Below are positions 8,780 to 15,937 of a DNA stretch of 38,500 bases, in pieces. The first letter of the stretch is position 1. Every line of letters starts with the position of its first letter. Both the position numbers and the translations under genes were made by a program. The stretch is from Gammaproteobacteria bacterium (GTDB lineage: Bacteria; Gemmatimonadota; Gemmatimonadetes; Longimicrobiales; Gaopeijiaceae), in NCBI GenBank assembly GCA_009840525.1, contig VXNP01000031.1, positions 1 to 38,500 of the forward strand. The letters are read 5' to 3'. A model generated the notes under the pieces. The model made no database searches, was not told the DNA's origin, and saw nothing but the letters and a program-made list of their open reading frames with translations.

Positions 8780-10573
8780 ATGACGACAGACGCAATGCAC
8801 CGCAGCACGGCATCGACTCCCTGCACTGCGGGCCGGGTCGGTTCGTGGTTGGTTTTGGCCGCCTGGCTGGCTGTCGCCTGCGCCGCCACCGCCTCATCCG
8901 CCACCGCGCAGATCGTGCGCGGGCGGGTGCTGGAGGAGGGCGCCGGCACCCCCTTGCCCGGCGCGATGATCGTGCTCGTCGACGCCGAAGGCACCCAGGT
9001 GGGACGCATCCTCACCGACGACCTGGGCAGGTTCACGCTGCGCGCTCCCCGGACCGGCACCTATACGCTCCGCGCCGACCGAATCGGCTACGCCAGCATT
9101 ACCTCCCCGCCGCTCGAACTGGCCTCCGGCGCCGCGGCCTTCCACGACATGGTGGTGCCGGTGCAGGCGATCGCGCTGGACAACATCACGGTGGAAGGCG
9201 AGCGCCGCTGCGTACTGCGTCCGGAAGGTGGACTCGACGTGGCCCGGGTGTGGGAAGAGGCGCGCAAGGCGCTCGCGGCCGCAGCCTTCACCGACGAGAC
9301 ATCCGTCTATCGCTACGTCACCATGAGGTACGAGCGGGACCTCGACCCCGACGCGCGCACGGTGACGAACGAGCAGCGCAACTTCAGCGACCTCATGCAG
9401 CGTCAGACCTTCGTTTCGCGGCCCGTCGAGGAACTCATGGCGGACGGCTTCGTGCAGGAGGAGGAGGACGGCACCTACTACTACGCCCCCGACGCCAACG
9501 TGATGCTCTCGGACGACTTCCTCGACACCCACTGCCTGCGCGTGCGCGAGGGTGACGACGAGACCGAAGGCCTCATCGGGCTCGCTTTCGAACCGGTGGA
9601 GGGACGTCGCGGGCACATTGACATCCGGGGCGTCATGTGGCTTGAGCCCGAGTCCTCGGAGCTCCAGTGGCTGGAGTACAACTACGCGGATCTGGACGCC
9701 GAACTCCGTTCGCGCCATCTGGGGGGCAAGGTGATGTTCGCGGGGCTCCCCAACGGGACCTGGGTGGTGCGCGAGTGGTATATCCGCATGCCCCGCCCCG
9801 GGATGCGGCCCAATCCCTTCACCAACATCCCGGAGCGGTTCCTGGCCGGAATCCGGGAGACCGGCGCCGTGGTGATGCGAATCATGACCCCGCTGGGAGA
9901 GACCCTGGTCGAGGCCGAGACGGGGACCATCGAAGGGACGGTGCTGGATTCGCTGCATACTCGCCCGCTGGGAGGTGCGCGCGTGTTCGCGGAAGGCACC
10001 GATCACTCGGCAGTGACCGGGGAGGACGGCAACTACCGGCTGACCGGACTGAACGAAGGGGTGTATCGCATCTCCTACCACCACCCGCTGCTCGAAGAGG
10101 TGGGCTTCGCGCCCCAGCCCGAGGAGGTGGAAGTGCGCCGCGGTGAGATCACGCCGCTGCGGCTGCTGACCCCCTCCCGGGGCGAGGTGCTGCGCGATGC
10201 CTGCGCCGAGGTGGAGGCCGTGGATCGCACCGCCGTGCTGGCCGGCCGGGTGGTGGACGGCGTCTCGGGAGTTCCCGTGGACGGCGCCCTCGTCACGGCT
10301 ACCTGGACTGGCTGGGATATCGGCACCATCGCGCGGGGAAGCAACCCGCGCGGCGGAGGCGACCCCAACGCCGGCCTTGTGCGGCTCGAGCAGCGGGACG
10401 GCCAGTACGAGACGATCACCGGCGCGGACGGGCGCTTCCTCTTCTGCCGGGTGCCCGTGGGACCGAGCGTGGTGGTCGAAACGGCAGTGGCGGACCGCGT
10501 GGTCGAGCCCGAGACCCTCGTCCTGGAGGAGGCCGGCCGGCCCGAGTTCATGACCGTGTACGTCAGGAACTGA
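8780..10573 (+). CDS. Secreted protein with carboxypeptidase regulatory-like (beta-sandwich) domains
   Basis: About 597 residues. A long signal peptide (hydrophobic core ~22-36) ends at ATAQ. The mature protein begins with a CarboxypepD_reg-type domain (~40-115: IVRGRVLEEGAGTPLPGA...DDLGRFTLRA). Two further domains of this type follow, at ~382-460 (IEGTVLDSLHTRPLGGA...GEDGNYRLTGL) and ~482-590. The middle section (~130-375) has no motif I recognise; it contains several Tyr-rich strands. This domain order is common in envelope proteins next to TonB-dependent receptors, but the function is unknown. The ATG at 8780 has AGGAGG nine bases upstream; earlier in-frame ATGs (8748, 8771) are worse placed. 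It is followed after 137 bases by the receptor gene. Confidence 0.82.
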   Translation: MTTDAMHRSTASTPCTAGRVGSWLVLAAWLAVACAATASSATAQIVRGRVLEEGAGTPLPGAMIVLVDAEGTQVGRILTDDLGRFTLRAPRTGTYTLRADRIGYASITSPPLELASGAAAFHDMVVPVQAIALDNITVEGERRCVLRPEGGLDVARVWEEARKALAAAAFTDETSVYRYVTMRYERDLDPDARTVTNEQRNFSDLMQRQTFVSRPVEELMADGFVQEEEDGTYYYAPDANVMLSDDFLDTHCLRVREGDDETEGLIGLAFEPVEGRRGHIDIRGVMWLEPESSELQWLEYNYADLDAELRSRHLGGKVMFAGLPNGTWVVREWYIRMPRPGMRPNPFTNIPERFLAGIRETGAVVMRIMTPLGETLVEAETGTIEGTVLDSLHTRPLGGARVFAEGTDHSAVTGEDGNYRLTGLNEGVYRISYHHPLLEEVGFAPQPEEVEVRRGEITPLRLLTPSRGEVLRDACAEVEAVDRTAVLAGRVVDGVSGVPVDGALVTATWTGWDIGTIARGSNPRGGGDPNAGLVRLEQRDGQYETITGADGRFLFCRVPVGPSVVVETAVADRVVEPETLVLEEAGRPEFMTVYVRN

Positions 10574-10710
10574 CAGGAGCCGCTCGAATGCCAGGAGGAG
10601 TTCGTTCAGGGCCTGATTGAGTGGTATCATTACCGGTGACCCAAGGGTCGCGCGCCAACGGCGGGACTGTGCGCGCACCTCGGCTTCCCTTCCCATCCGA
10701 GCGCCCGACG

Positions 10711-12876
10711 ATGATCGATCCTTCACATCACGATCCCGCACGGCCGGCGCCCCGGGCCGTTTCCGGCTCCTCAGCGCGATGGTCTTCGGTTCGTCAATTG
10801 GTGGTCGCAGGCTTCGCACTGGCGCTGGTCGTGGCAAACCTCCCCGCCCCACTGGCGGCCCAGGAACCCGACTCGTCCGCGGTGATCCCGCTCGACGAAA
10901 TCGAGGTGACGGTGCTGCGCACGCCCATCCTGCTCGGAGAAGTCCCCTTCGCGGTCTCGGTGCTCGGGACCTCGGCGCTCACGCGCGGGAAGGCCGGGCT
11001 CTCCATTGAGGAGGCGCTCCAGGGCCTGCCCGGCGTCCAGGTGCAGAACCGCTACAATTCGGCGGTGGGCGAGCGAATCTCGATACGCGGTTTCGGCGCC
11101 CGCTCGCAGTTCGGCGTACGCGGGGTGACTGTGTTGGTGGACGGGATTCCGGCCACCCTGCCGGACGGGCAGTCCACCCTCGACCACCTCGACCTGGGTA
11201 CCCTCGGCCGCGTGGAGGCGCTGCGCGGCCCCGGCTCGTCCGCCTACGGCAACGGCGCCGGCGGGGTGCTGCGCTTCGAGACCCGGCGGGCGGCCGACCA
11301 GCCCTTCCGTCCGGAATTCTCGTTCGTTGACGGTAGCAACGGCATGCGCCGTTTGCAGGCGACCACCAGCGGCGTGAGCGGTGAAACGGAGTACCTGCTG
11401 AGCGCCTCGCGCTTCAAGTACGAGGGCTTCCGCAGAAACCCGGTGGCGGACGACGGCTCGGTGTACGGGGAGGCGCGCAAGCTGCATCTGAACGGCCAGC
11501 TGCGTTCTCCCGTGGCCAACGGCGAACTGGTGGTGACCGCGAATCTGGCCAATCTGGACGGCGACAATCCCGGCTCCATCAACGATTCGCTGCTGGCGGT
11601 CGGCGACCGCCGGGCACACCGGGGCAACATCTTCCAGGGGACCAACAAGCAGGTCACCCAGGGACAGCTCGGCGTGCGCTGGACCGGCGCCGCCGCGGCC
11701 GGGGAGGCCGACCTCTCGGCATGGGGGCTCTTCCGCAACCTGGACAACCCCATTCCGCCCGCCGTCATCGACCTCAAGCGCAACGCGGCCGGAGTGCGCG
11801 GCGCGCTCAGGGGGCACGCGGGAGCATCCGAGCAGTTCTCCTGGAATTTCGGCGGGGAGTACGCTCTGCAGCGCGACGATCGCCAGAATCACGGCAACGA
11901 CGGCGGCGAGCGCTCGGATCTGAGGCTCGACCAGCTGGAGAACGTCCGCACCGCGGCGTTTTTCGGCCAGGGCGATCTCCGTGTAGGTGAGCGCGCCCGG
12001 CTGGTGGGCGGGGTGCGCTACGACCGGCTGGACTTCTCCGTCGAGGATGCGTTCCTCTCCAACGGCGACGACTCGGGGGACCGTCTCATGGACGCGATCA
12101 GCCCCTCGCTCGGGCTGCATGTCGCGGCCACCCCATCCATGGGTCTCTTCGTGAACATCGGCACCTCCTTCGAGAGCCCCACCACCACCGAGCTGGCCAA
12201 CGACCCCAGCGGGCGAGGCGGCTTCAACCCGGAACTGAACCCGCAGCGCAGCCTGAGCCTGGAAGTCGGCACGCGCGGCGTCTCGGACAATACCTTCGCC
12301 TACGAACTCAGCGTCTTCCGCACCAGCATCACCGACGCACTGGTGCCCATCGAAGTACCGGATATCGACAGAACCTTCTACGCCAACGCCGGCTCAGCCA
12401 GTCATCGGGGCTTCGAGGCGGCAGTCACGCTGGCCCCGGGAGGCGGTGCCTCCCTGCGCGCGACCTACAGCTACACCGATGCGGTCTTCGACGACTACGT
12501 GGCGCGCGGTAACGACTACGGCGGCAACCAGATCCCCGGGCTCGCCCCCCACCGGGCGGAAGCCATCGCCTCGGTGCGGGTCGCGGAGGGGTTCCTCAAG
12601 GGAAACTGGGAGCTGCGCGCGGCCCACGTTTCGGCCATTCCGGTCAACGACCGCAACACGGCTGAAGCCGACGCCTACCAGCTCCTGGATGCCCGATACG
12701 AGTCCGAGTTGGAGGAGGCCTTCGGGGTACTCGACACAGCCTTGTACATGGGCGTGACCAACATCTTCGACACGCTCTACACCGCGTCGGTTGTGGTGAA
12801 CGCCTTCGGGGGACGCTTTCACGAGCCCGGCCCCGGCCGGAGCTTCTACTTCGGCACGCGCTGGGGCGTGCCTTGA
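10711..12876 (+). CDS. TonB-dependent outer-membrane receptor
   Basis: About 721 residues. A signal peptide (core ~30-48) ends near PLAAQ. A possible TonB box 'DEIEVTVLRTP' lies at ~62-72. The plug domain follows, with diagnostic GLPGVQVQNRYNS, ISIRGFGARSQFGVRGVTVLVDG and VEALRGPGSSAYGNGAGGVLRFET motifs. The rest is a 22-strand-type barrel with the conserved SFESPTTTEL, NPQRSLSLEVGTRG and GVTNIFDTLY segments. It imports ligands too large for porins (iron chelates, cobalamin, glycans or peptides) using TonB energy. The plug resembles ferric-siderophore receptors, but the peptidase neighbours make peptides an alternative. The ATG at 10711 is chosen because it precedes the signal peptide; an upstream in-frame GTG at 10621 would add 30 residues. 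Confidence 0.93.
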   Translation: MIDPSHHDPARPAPRAVSGSSARWSSVRQLVVAGFALALVVANLPAPLAAQEPDSSAVIPLDEIEVTVLRTPILLGEVPFAVSVLGTSALTRGKAGLSIEEALQGLPGVQVQNRYNSAVGERISIRGFGARSQFGVRGVTVLVDGIPATLPDGQSTLDHLDLGTLGRVEALRGPGSSAYGNGAGGVLRFETRRAADQPFRPEFSFVDGSNGMRRLQATTSGVSGETEYLLSASRFKYEGFRRNPVADDGSVYGEARKLHLNGQLRSPVANGELVVTANLANLDGDNPGSINDSLLAVGDRRAHRGNIFQGTNKQVTQGQLGVRWTGAAAAGEADLSAWGLFRNLDNPIPPAVIDLKRNAAGVRGALRGHAGASEQFSWNFGGEYALQRDDRQNHGNDGGERSDLRLDQLENVRTAAFFGQGDLRVGERARLVGGVRYDRLDFSVEDAFLSNGDDSGDRLMDAISPSLGLHVAATPSMGLFVNIGTSFESPTTTELANDPSGRGGFNPELNPQRSLSLEVGTRGVSDNTFAYELSVFRTSITDALVPIEVPDIDRTFYANAGSASHRGFEAAVTLAPGGGASLRATYSYTDAVFDDYVARGNDYGGNQIPGLAPHRAEAIASVRVAEGFLKGNWELRAAHVSAIPVNDRNTAEADAYQLLDARYESELEEAFGVLDTALYMGVTNIFDTLYTASVVVNAFGGRFHEPGPGRSFYFGTRWGVP

Positions 12877-13391
12877 GCCGATTCCTGGCCGGACTGGGGC
12901 TCTTCACCATCCTGGGCCTCGGCTCCGCCGACCCGCTGCATGCACTGTCGCCGGCCCAATCGGTTGACGATCCACCCGTCTACCGGTACGGTCTTACCCT
13001 CGGGGGCACCGCCCTGATCTCCCTGGTCTTCGAGTACGAATCCAACAACCGGGCGGTGGAGATCGCGATCGGCACCTTCTCGGGACGGGACCTGTCGCTG
13101 GCGGTCACCGGCAAGCAGTACCTCGGCGGGGGCGACCTGCGGGCATTCGCCGGCGCCGGACTCTGGGCCGTCGCCGCCTTCCCCGCCGATCAGCGCGCCG
13201 GATTCGCCCTGATCGCGCGGGCGCCAATCGGGGTGGACTGGCATGCGCTGGAGCGACACGCCGCCGGATTCGAGCTCAACCTCAACCGGGCCCTGGCCAT
13301 GCGCCGCCCCGACCCGGTGGACGAACGCCCGCCGCGCACGCGCATCGTCCCGCTACCTGCCTTCTACTACCGCTTCGCGGATCCGCGCTGA
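12873..13391 (+). CDS. Small exported hypothetical protein, coupled to the TonB-dependent receptor
   Basis: 172 residues, starting at a TTG that overlaps the receptor stop codon (TTGA). A hydrophobic N-terminus (residues ~4-25) looks like a signal peptide. The mature part has alternating short strands rich in Gly and aromatic residues (YRYGLTLGGTALISLVFEYES, AGAGLWAVAAFP) and ends with 'AFYYRFADPR', which could form a small outer-membrane barrel. No family is recognised. The overlap makes co-translation with the receptor likely, so an accessory role in that transport system is a reasonable inference only. Confidence 0.62.
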   Translation: MSRFLAGLGLFTILGLGSADPLHALSPAQSVDDPPVYRYGLTLGGTALISLVFEYESNNRAVEIAIGTFSGRDLSLAVTGKQYLGGGDLRAFAGAGLWAVAAFPADQRAGFALIARAPIGVDWHALERHAAGFELNLNRALAMRRPDPVDERPPRTRIVPLPAFYYRFADPR

Positions 13392-13570
13392 GGACCAGCA
13401 GCACCTCTCAGAGCTTCTGCACCTCCACGCCGAGGCTCATTCCCGGTGCCCGCCTGCCGGTTCCCCTTCGTCCACCCACGTTGGACTGCCGAAGGATGGC
13501 CAGGTAAACGCTCCCGTCTCTTCTGGCGTCCTTCTTTCTGGAAGGCCGCACAAGCAGAGACCGAGAACTC

Positions 13571-14152
13571 ATGCTCTCCGACCGAGACATCCTGGAGTTG
13601 GCCGAAAGGGCCAGGACGGGGGAAAAGGAGGCGCTCGGCAGGTTGGCGGGCCATCTCCGACCCGTTGTTTGCCGGTGGGCGCTGGTCCTGACCGGCGATC
13701 CCGACGACGCGGAGGACGTCGCACAGTTCGTCGTAATGAAGATGCTCAAGTCGATCAAGAGCTTCAACGGTCGCTCCAGGGTTACGAGTTGGCTCTACGG
13801 GATTACGCGGAACGCCAGCCTGGATCACCAGCGCGGGAAGCGGCGGGACCGACGGTTGGTCGAGAAACTTGGGCAGTTGGCTCAGACAGAGACGCCTCGG
13901 CGCGAAGACCCGCTCGAACAGCTCGAGATGACGAGAACCTTGCGCCTGATTCGGACCCTGCTGAGCGAGATTCCCATGAGGCAACGAGAGGTCTTCGATC
14001 TGGTCGAGTTGCAGGGGCTGAGACCGATCGAGGCGGCTGATCTGCTGGGAATGAACCCGAACACGCTGCGGGTGCATCTGCTGCGCGCACGGCGCGCGAT
14101 GCGCAGGGAGATGCTGTCCCGGGGCCATCGATATGGAAACACGGGGGATTAA
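13571..14152 (+). CDS. ECF-type RNA polymerase sigma factor (module 1)
   Basis: 193 residues with sigma region 2 near 20-95 (DPDDAEDVAQFVVMKML and the WLYGITRNASLDHQR segment) and region 4 near 130-182 (LSEIPMRQREVFDLVELQGL...LGMNPNTLRVHLLRARRAM, a helix-turn-helix). It lacks region 3, as expected of group IV sigma factors, which direct polymerase to envelope-stress promoters and are held by an anti-sigma factor. Its TAA overlaps the ATG of the next gene (TAATG), so the pair is translated together. The 179 bases upstream hold no gene, and no promoter I can name. Confidence 0.92.
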   Translation: MLSDRDILELAERARTGEKEALGRLAGHLRPVVCRWALVLTGDPDDAEDVAQFVVMKMLKSIKSFNGRSRVTSWLYGITRNASLDHQRGKRRDRRLVEKLGQLAQTETPRREDPLEQLEMTRTLRLIRTLLSEIPMRQREVFDLVELQGLRPIEAADLLGMNPNTLRVHLLRARRAMRREMLSRGHRYGNTGD

Positions 14153-14601
14153 TGGATCATCGCGATGACTGGCCGGACGAGGTCCTGGAGGGGGGGCTCG
14201 ACTCGCGTGAGAGCCTGGATGACCAGGTGCGTGAGAGCATCGAGCTGATCGCCGGAGACGGGCGCAGGATGGACGCGGTCCTCGCCGCGATGGCCAACCG
14301 GTTGAGCGAAAGACTGTCGGTCGCGGAGTTGGAGAGGGCCGCGCTCATACGTCCTCGAACCCTTTGGAGGCGACGAATCCTCGTGCCACTGGCGGCCGCT
14401 GCCATCGTCGCGTCGCTGATCCTGATGCGCACCGCCCGAACCGCAGAGAGCGACGAATCCTTCGCTGTGCAAGGGACTCCGCACGCACCGAGCATGACGG
14501 CCGAGATGAACGTGGAGGCGGACAGGCCGTTCGTGGTCTTTCCCACAAGCGATCCCGACATGGCCGTAATCTGGCTACTCAACCCCAAGGAGAGCGACTG
14601 A
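14152..14601 (+). CDS. Membrane anti-sigma factor-like protein without zinc motif
   Basis: 149 residues. The N-terminal ~80 residues are charged and helical, suited to sigma binding. One transmembrane helix follows (~82-98, PLAAAAIVASLILMR) with a basic RRR on its inner side, then a short outer tail ending FVVFPTSDPDMAVIWLLNP. There is no cysteine at all, so this is not a zinc-binding (HxxxCxxC) anti-sigma factor. The assignment is by position: directly after an ECF gene with a 1-base overlap, single-pass topology, and a short periplasmic tail of the kind seen in such proteins. It also overlaps the next gene (TGATG). Confidence 0.68.
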   Translation: MDHRDDWPDEVLEGGLDSRESLDDQVRESIELIAGDGRRMDAVLAAMANRLSERLSVAELERAALIRPRTLWRRRILVPLAAAAIVASLILMRTARTAESDESFAVQGTPHAPSMTAEMNVEADRPFVVFPTSDPDMAVIWLLNPKESD

Positions 14602-15185
14602 TGATTGAGAGTGCGAAGAGAGGGCTTGGATGCGGGTTGATCGCTCCGCTGGCCCTGGGTCTGGTTGCGAGCTTCGCGGGTGCACAAGAGCGGGAAGACC
14701 CCGCTCAGGACGTCTGGAACGTGCAATTCGTCTTTCAACTGTTGCAGGCGGATGGTTTCACGGACGAGGATCCGGAGATCAGCGATGTCGTGAAAGAACT
14801 CCGGATGGCCTTCAACTTTCAGGGCTATCGACTCCTGTCGACGTCGGTACTGAACGTCGGCCTCGTACTGCCCTACCGCGGATCGCCCTCCGTTACCGGC
14901 AGCGGGTCCCAGAGAATCTTCCCGGACAACTACGACAAGCCTTTGACGATCCATGCAGACGTGAGTGCTCGCCGTTCTACGGCGACGATCCGCGCTCAGG
15001 TGACCCTCACCGACCTGATCGTGTGGGGGACGACAGGCGATCCGATATCACCGCCGCTTCTCGGAGCGTCGGTCACGATGCGTGATGGTCAGAGGGTGCT
15101 GTTGGGTTCGGCTCGCCGCTCCGCTGACGAGCCCGTGCTCATCCTCATCGTGACCCCCCGGCTCGATGTGGAGGGTCTGGAGTGA
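14601..15185 (+). CDS. Exported secretin-like (C-terminal beta-domain-like) hypothetical protein
   Basis: 194 residues. A signal peptide (core ~10-24) ends at FAGAQ. The body starts with a helical region of the sort that begins secretin N-domains (DVWNVQFVFQLLQADGF), then strands, and ends with SVTMRDGQRVLLGSA...VLILIVTPRL. This tail resembles the 'VxVxDGQTVVLGG ... IFVTPRI' end of type II/III secretins, but the protein is far too short for a secretin pore. The ATG overlaps the anti-sigma-like stop, and AAGGAG lies eight bases upstream. The gene is third in the ECF operon, so it is either a sensor input or an effector of module 1. The secretin resemblance is by eye. Confidence 0.6.
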   Translation: MIESAKRGLGCGLIAPLALGLVASFAGAQEREDPAQDVWNVQFVFQLLQADGFTDEDPEISDVVKELRMAFNFQGYRLLSTSVLNVGLVLPYRGSPSVTGSGSQRIFPDNYDKPLTIHADVSARRSTATIRAQVTLTDLIVWGTTGDPISPPLLGASVTMRDGQRVLLGSARRSADEPVLILIVTPRLDVEGLE

Positions 15186-15599
15186 TCAGAAACCCGGCAT
15201 GGCACGGATACCCTTCGCATCATCGAGCGCGGCTTGCCGGAAGAGCCCATCTCGGACGAGGAATGGACGGCCGAAAACCAGGACTTCGAGGAGTTCCTCT
15301 CCGAGAACCCGAACGCGTCCTGTGATCCGCGGCGGCCAAGCCGGCCCACGCGCAAGCCCTTCATTGAGGACATCTTCCTCGCTCCCGACGGAACCCTGTG
15401 GGTGGAGGTGATTCGCACGGCCGGCAACCGACTGGAGGTCTTTGACCCCGAGGGCCGGCTGCTGGGCAGCGTTGCCGCCCCGCCGCGCAAGGAAGGTTCC
15501 GTCCCTGTGTTCGGTGCCGGTTACCTGGTTACCGTCCGCCAGGACAGCCTTGACCTGGACCACGTCGACGTCTGGAGAATCGAGCGGACGGGACGCTAG
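15186..15599 (+). pseudogene. C-terminal remnant of a 6-bladed beta-propeller (NHL-like) protein
   Basis: Coding-like sequence resumes immediately after the preceding TGA, in the same frame: GTDTLRIIERGLPEEP, then DIFLAPDGTLWVEVIR, a 'FDPEGRLLGSV' blade and a closing 'YLVTVRQDSLDLDHVDVWRIE' strand. These are the last blades of a lipoprotein-type beta-propeller common in Gemmatimonadota-like genomes; the family is normally about 350-400 residues. No start codon or ribosome site precedes the first coding-like codons, and the N-terminal two thirds are missing. A short ORF from ATG 15234 (121 residues) could still be expressed but would lack most of the fold. I read it as a deletion remnant fused to the end of the ECF operon. 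Confidence 0.6.
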
Positions 15600-15685
15600 T
15601 TGAGCCTCGGGCGGTTGGAGAATCGTCGCCCAACAACTCCCACCAACCCACCCCGGGTTGTCCGAAAACGGAACAGGCCGTCCCA

Positions 15686-15802
15686 CTACCGGTCGATGCC
15701 CATCCCGGCGCTCATCTTCTGATGGTAGCCCATAAACTCTTGGGCTACCATCTGATACGACCTCTTGCCGTCGATTGGCACGAAGCTTTCTCGTGCGTTC
15801 AT
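15686..15802 (-). CDS. Tiny ORF (38 residues), possible remnant of an unrecognised gene
   Basis: From ATG 15802 the frame reads MNARESFVPIDGKRSYQ, then MVAQEFMGYHQKM, and stops at TAG 15686-15688. The open frame continues upstream of the ATG for about 15 more codons before a stop, with LGCPRLRS just before the Met. The composition is protein-like rather than the Arg/Pro-rich pattern of shadow frames in this DNA. No ribosome site is evident and I do not recognise the family. It could be a degraded end of a longer protein or chance coding within a structured element; the inverted repeat at 15721-15752 lies inside it. Confidence 0.3.
   Translation of the reverse strand: MNARESFVPIDGKRSYQMVAQEFMGYHQKMSAGMGIDR
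15721..15752. repeat. Perfect 12-bp inverted repeat with 8-base loop
   Basis: GATGGTAGCCCA (15721-15732) and TGGGCTACCATC (15741-15752) are exact reverse complements around TAAACTCT. No T-tract follows on either side, so it is not a standard intrinsic terminator. It may be a protein-binding site, an RNA hairpin or a dispersed palindromic element. Confidence 0.75.
15776..15790 (+). promoter_or_regulatory. Weak sigma-54-like promoter upstream of the NtrC-type regulator
   Basis: TGGCAC (15776-15781), five bases, then TTTC (15787-15790). The -24 half is a full match to TGGCAC, but the -12 half lacks the usual GC. It would place a start point near 15802, about 135 bases before the regulator ATG. 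The main argument for it is the similar element before the exporter operon. Confidence 0.25.
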
Positions 15803-15937
15803 GATCGAGCGGAGTCGGGGGCAGCCGAGGGTGGATGGCGCCTTCCGTCAGCATCATCTTACAGGCGTCAAACCAGTTGCCCGGGCGTCGAGCCAGTTGG
15901 CGACTTCAACCGTGCACGAGATTGAGGCAGGCAGCCC

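Larger units (their letters stand above)
15600..15937. other. 338-base intergenic stretch before the sigma-54 regulator gene
   Basis: No long gene is present. It holds a small hairpin without a T-tract (CAACCC 15644-15649 / GGGTTG 15655-15660) that may end the upstream transcript. It also holds a short minus-strand ORF (15686-15802) containing a perfect 12-bp inverted repeat, and a TTGGCACG sequence near 15775 that resembles a sigma-54 -24 element. These are listed separately. Confidence 0.6.

Noticed and set aside
10615-10640. GGTATCATTACC dyad before the TonB receptor as a Fur-type box
   Set aside because: Only a 4-bp arm matches and the sequence does not resemble the GATAATGATAATCATTATC consensus.
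8894-10852. 652-codon minus-strand frame across the regulatory-domain protein
   Set aside because: His/Arg/Pro-rich shadow without recognisable domains, and opposite to a gene with a signal peptide and three clear domains.
15721-15752. Intrinsic terminator
   Set aside because: The stem is perfect, but neither strand has a following T-run, and the stem is not strongly GC-rich; I list it as an inverted repeat instead.
15600-15937. Insertion sequence or CRISPR fragment
   Set aside because: There is one inverted repeat only, no transposase motif, no target duplication and no spaced repeats.
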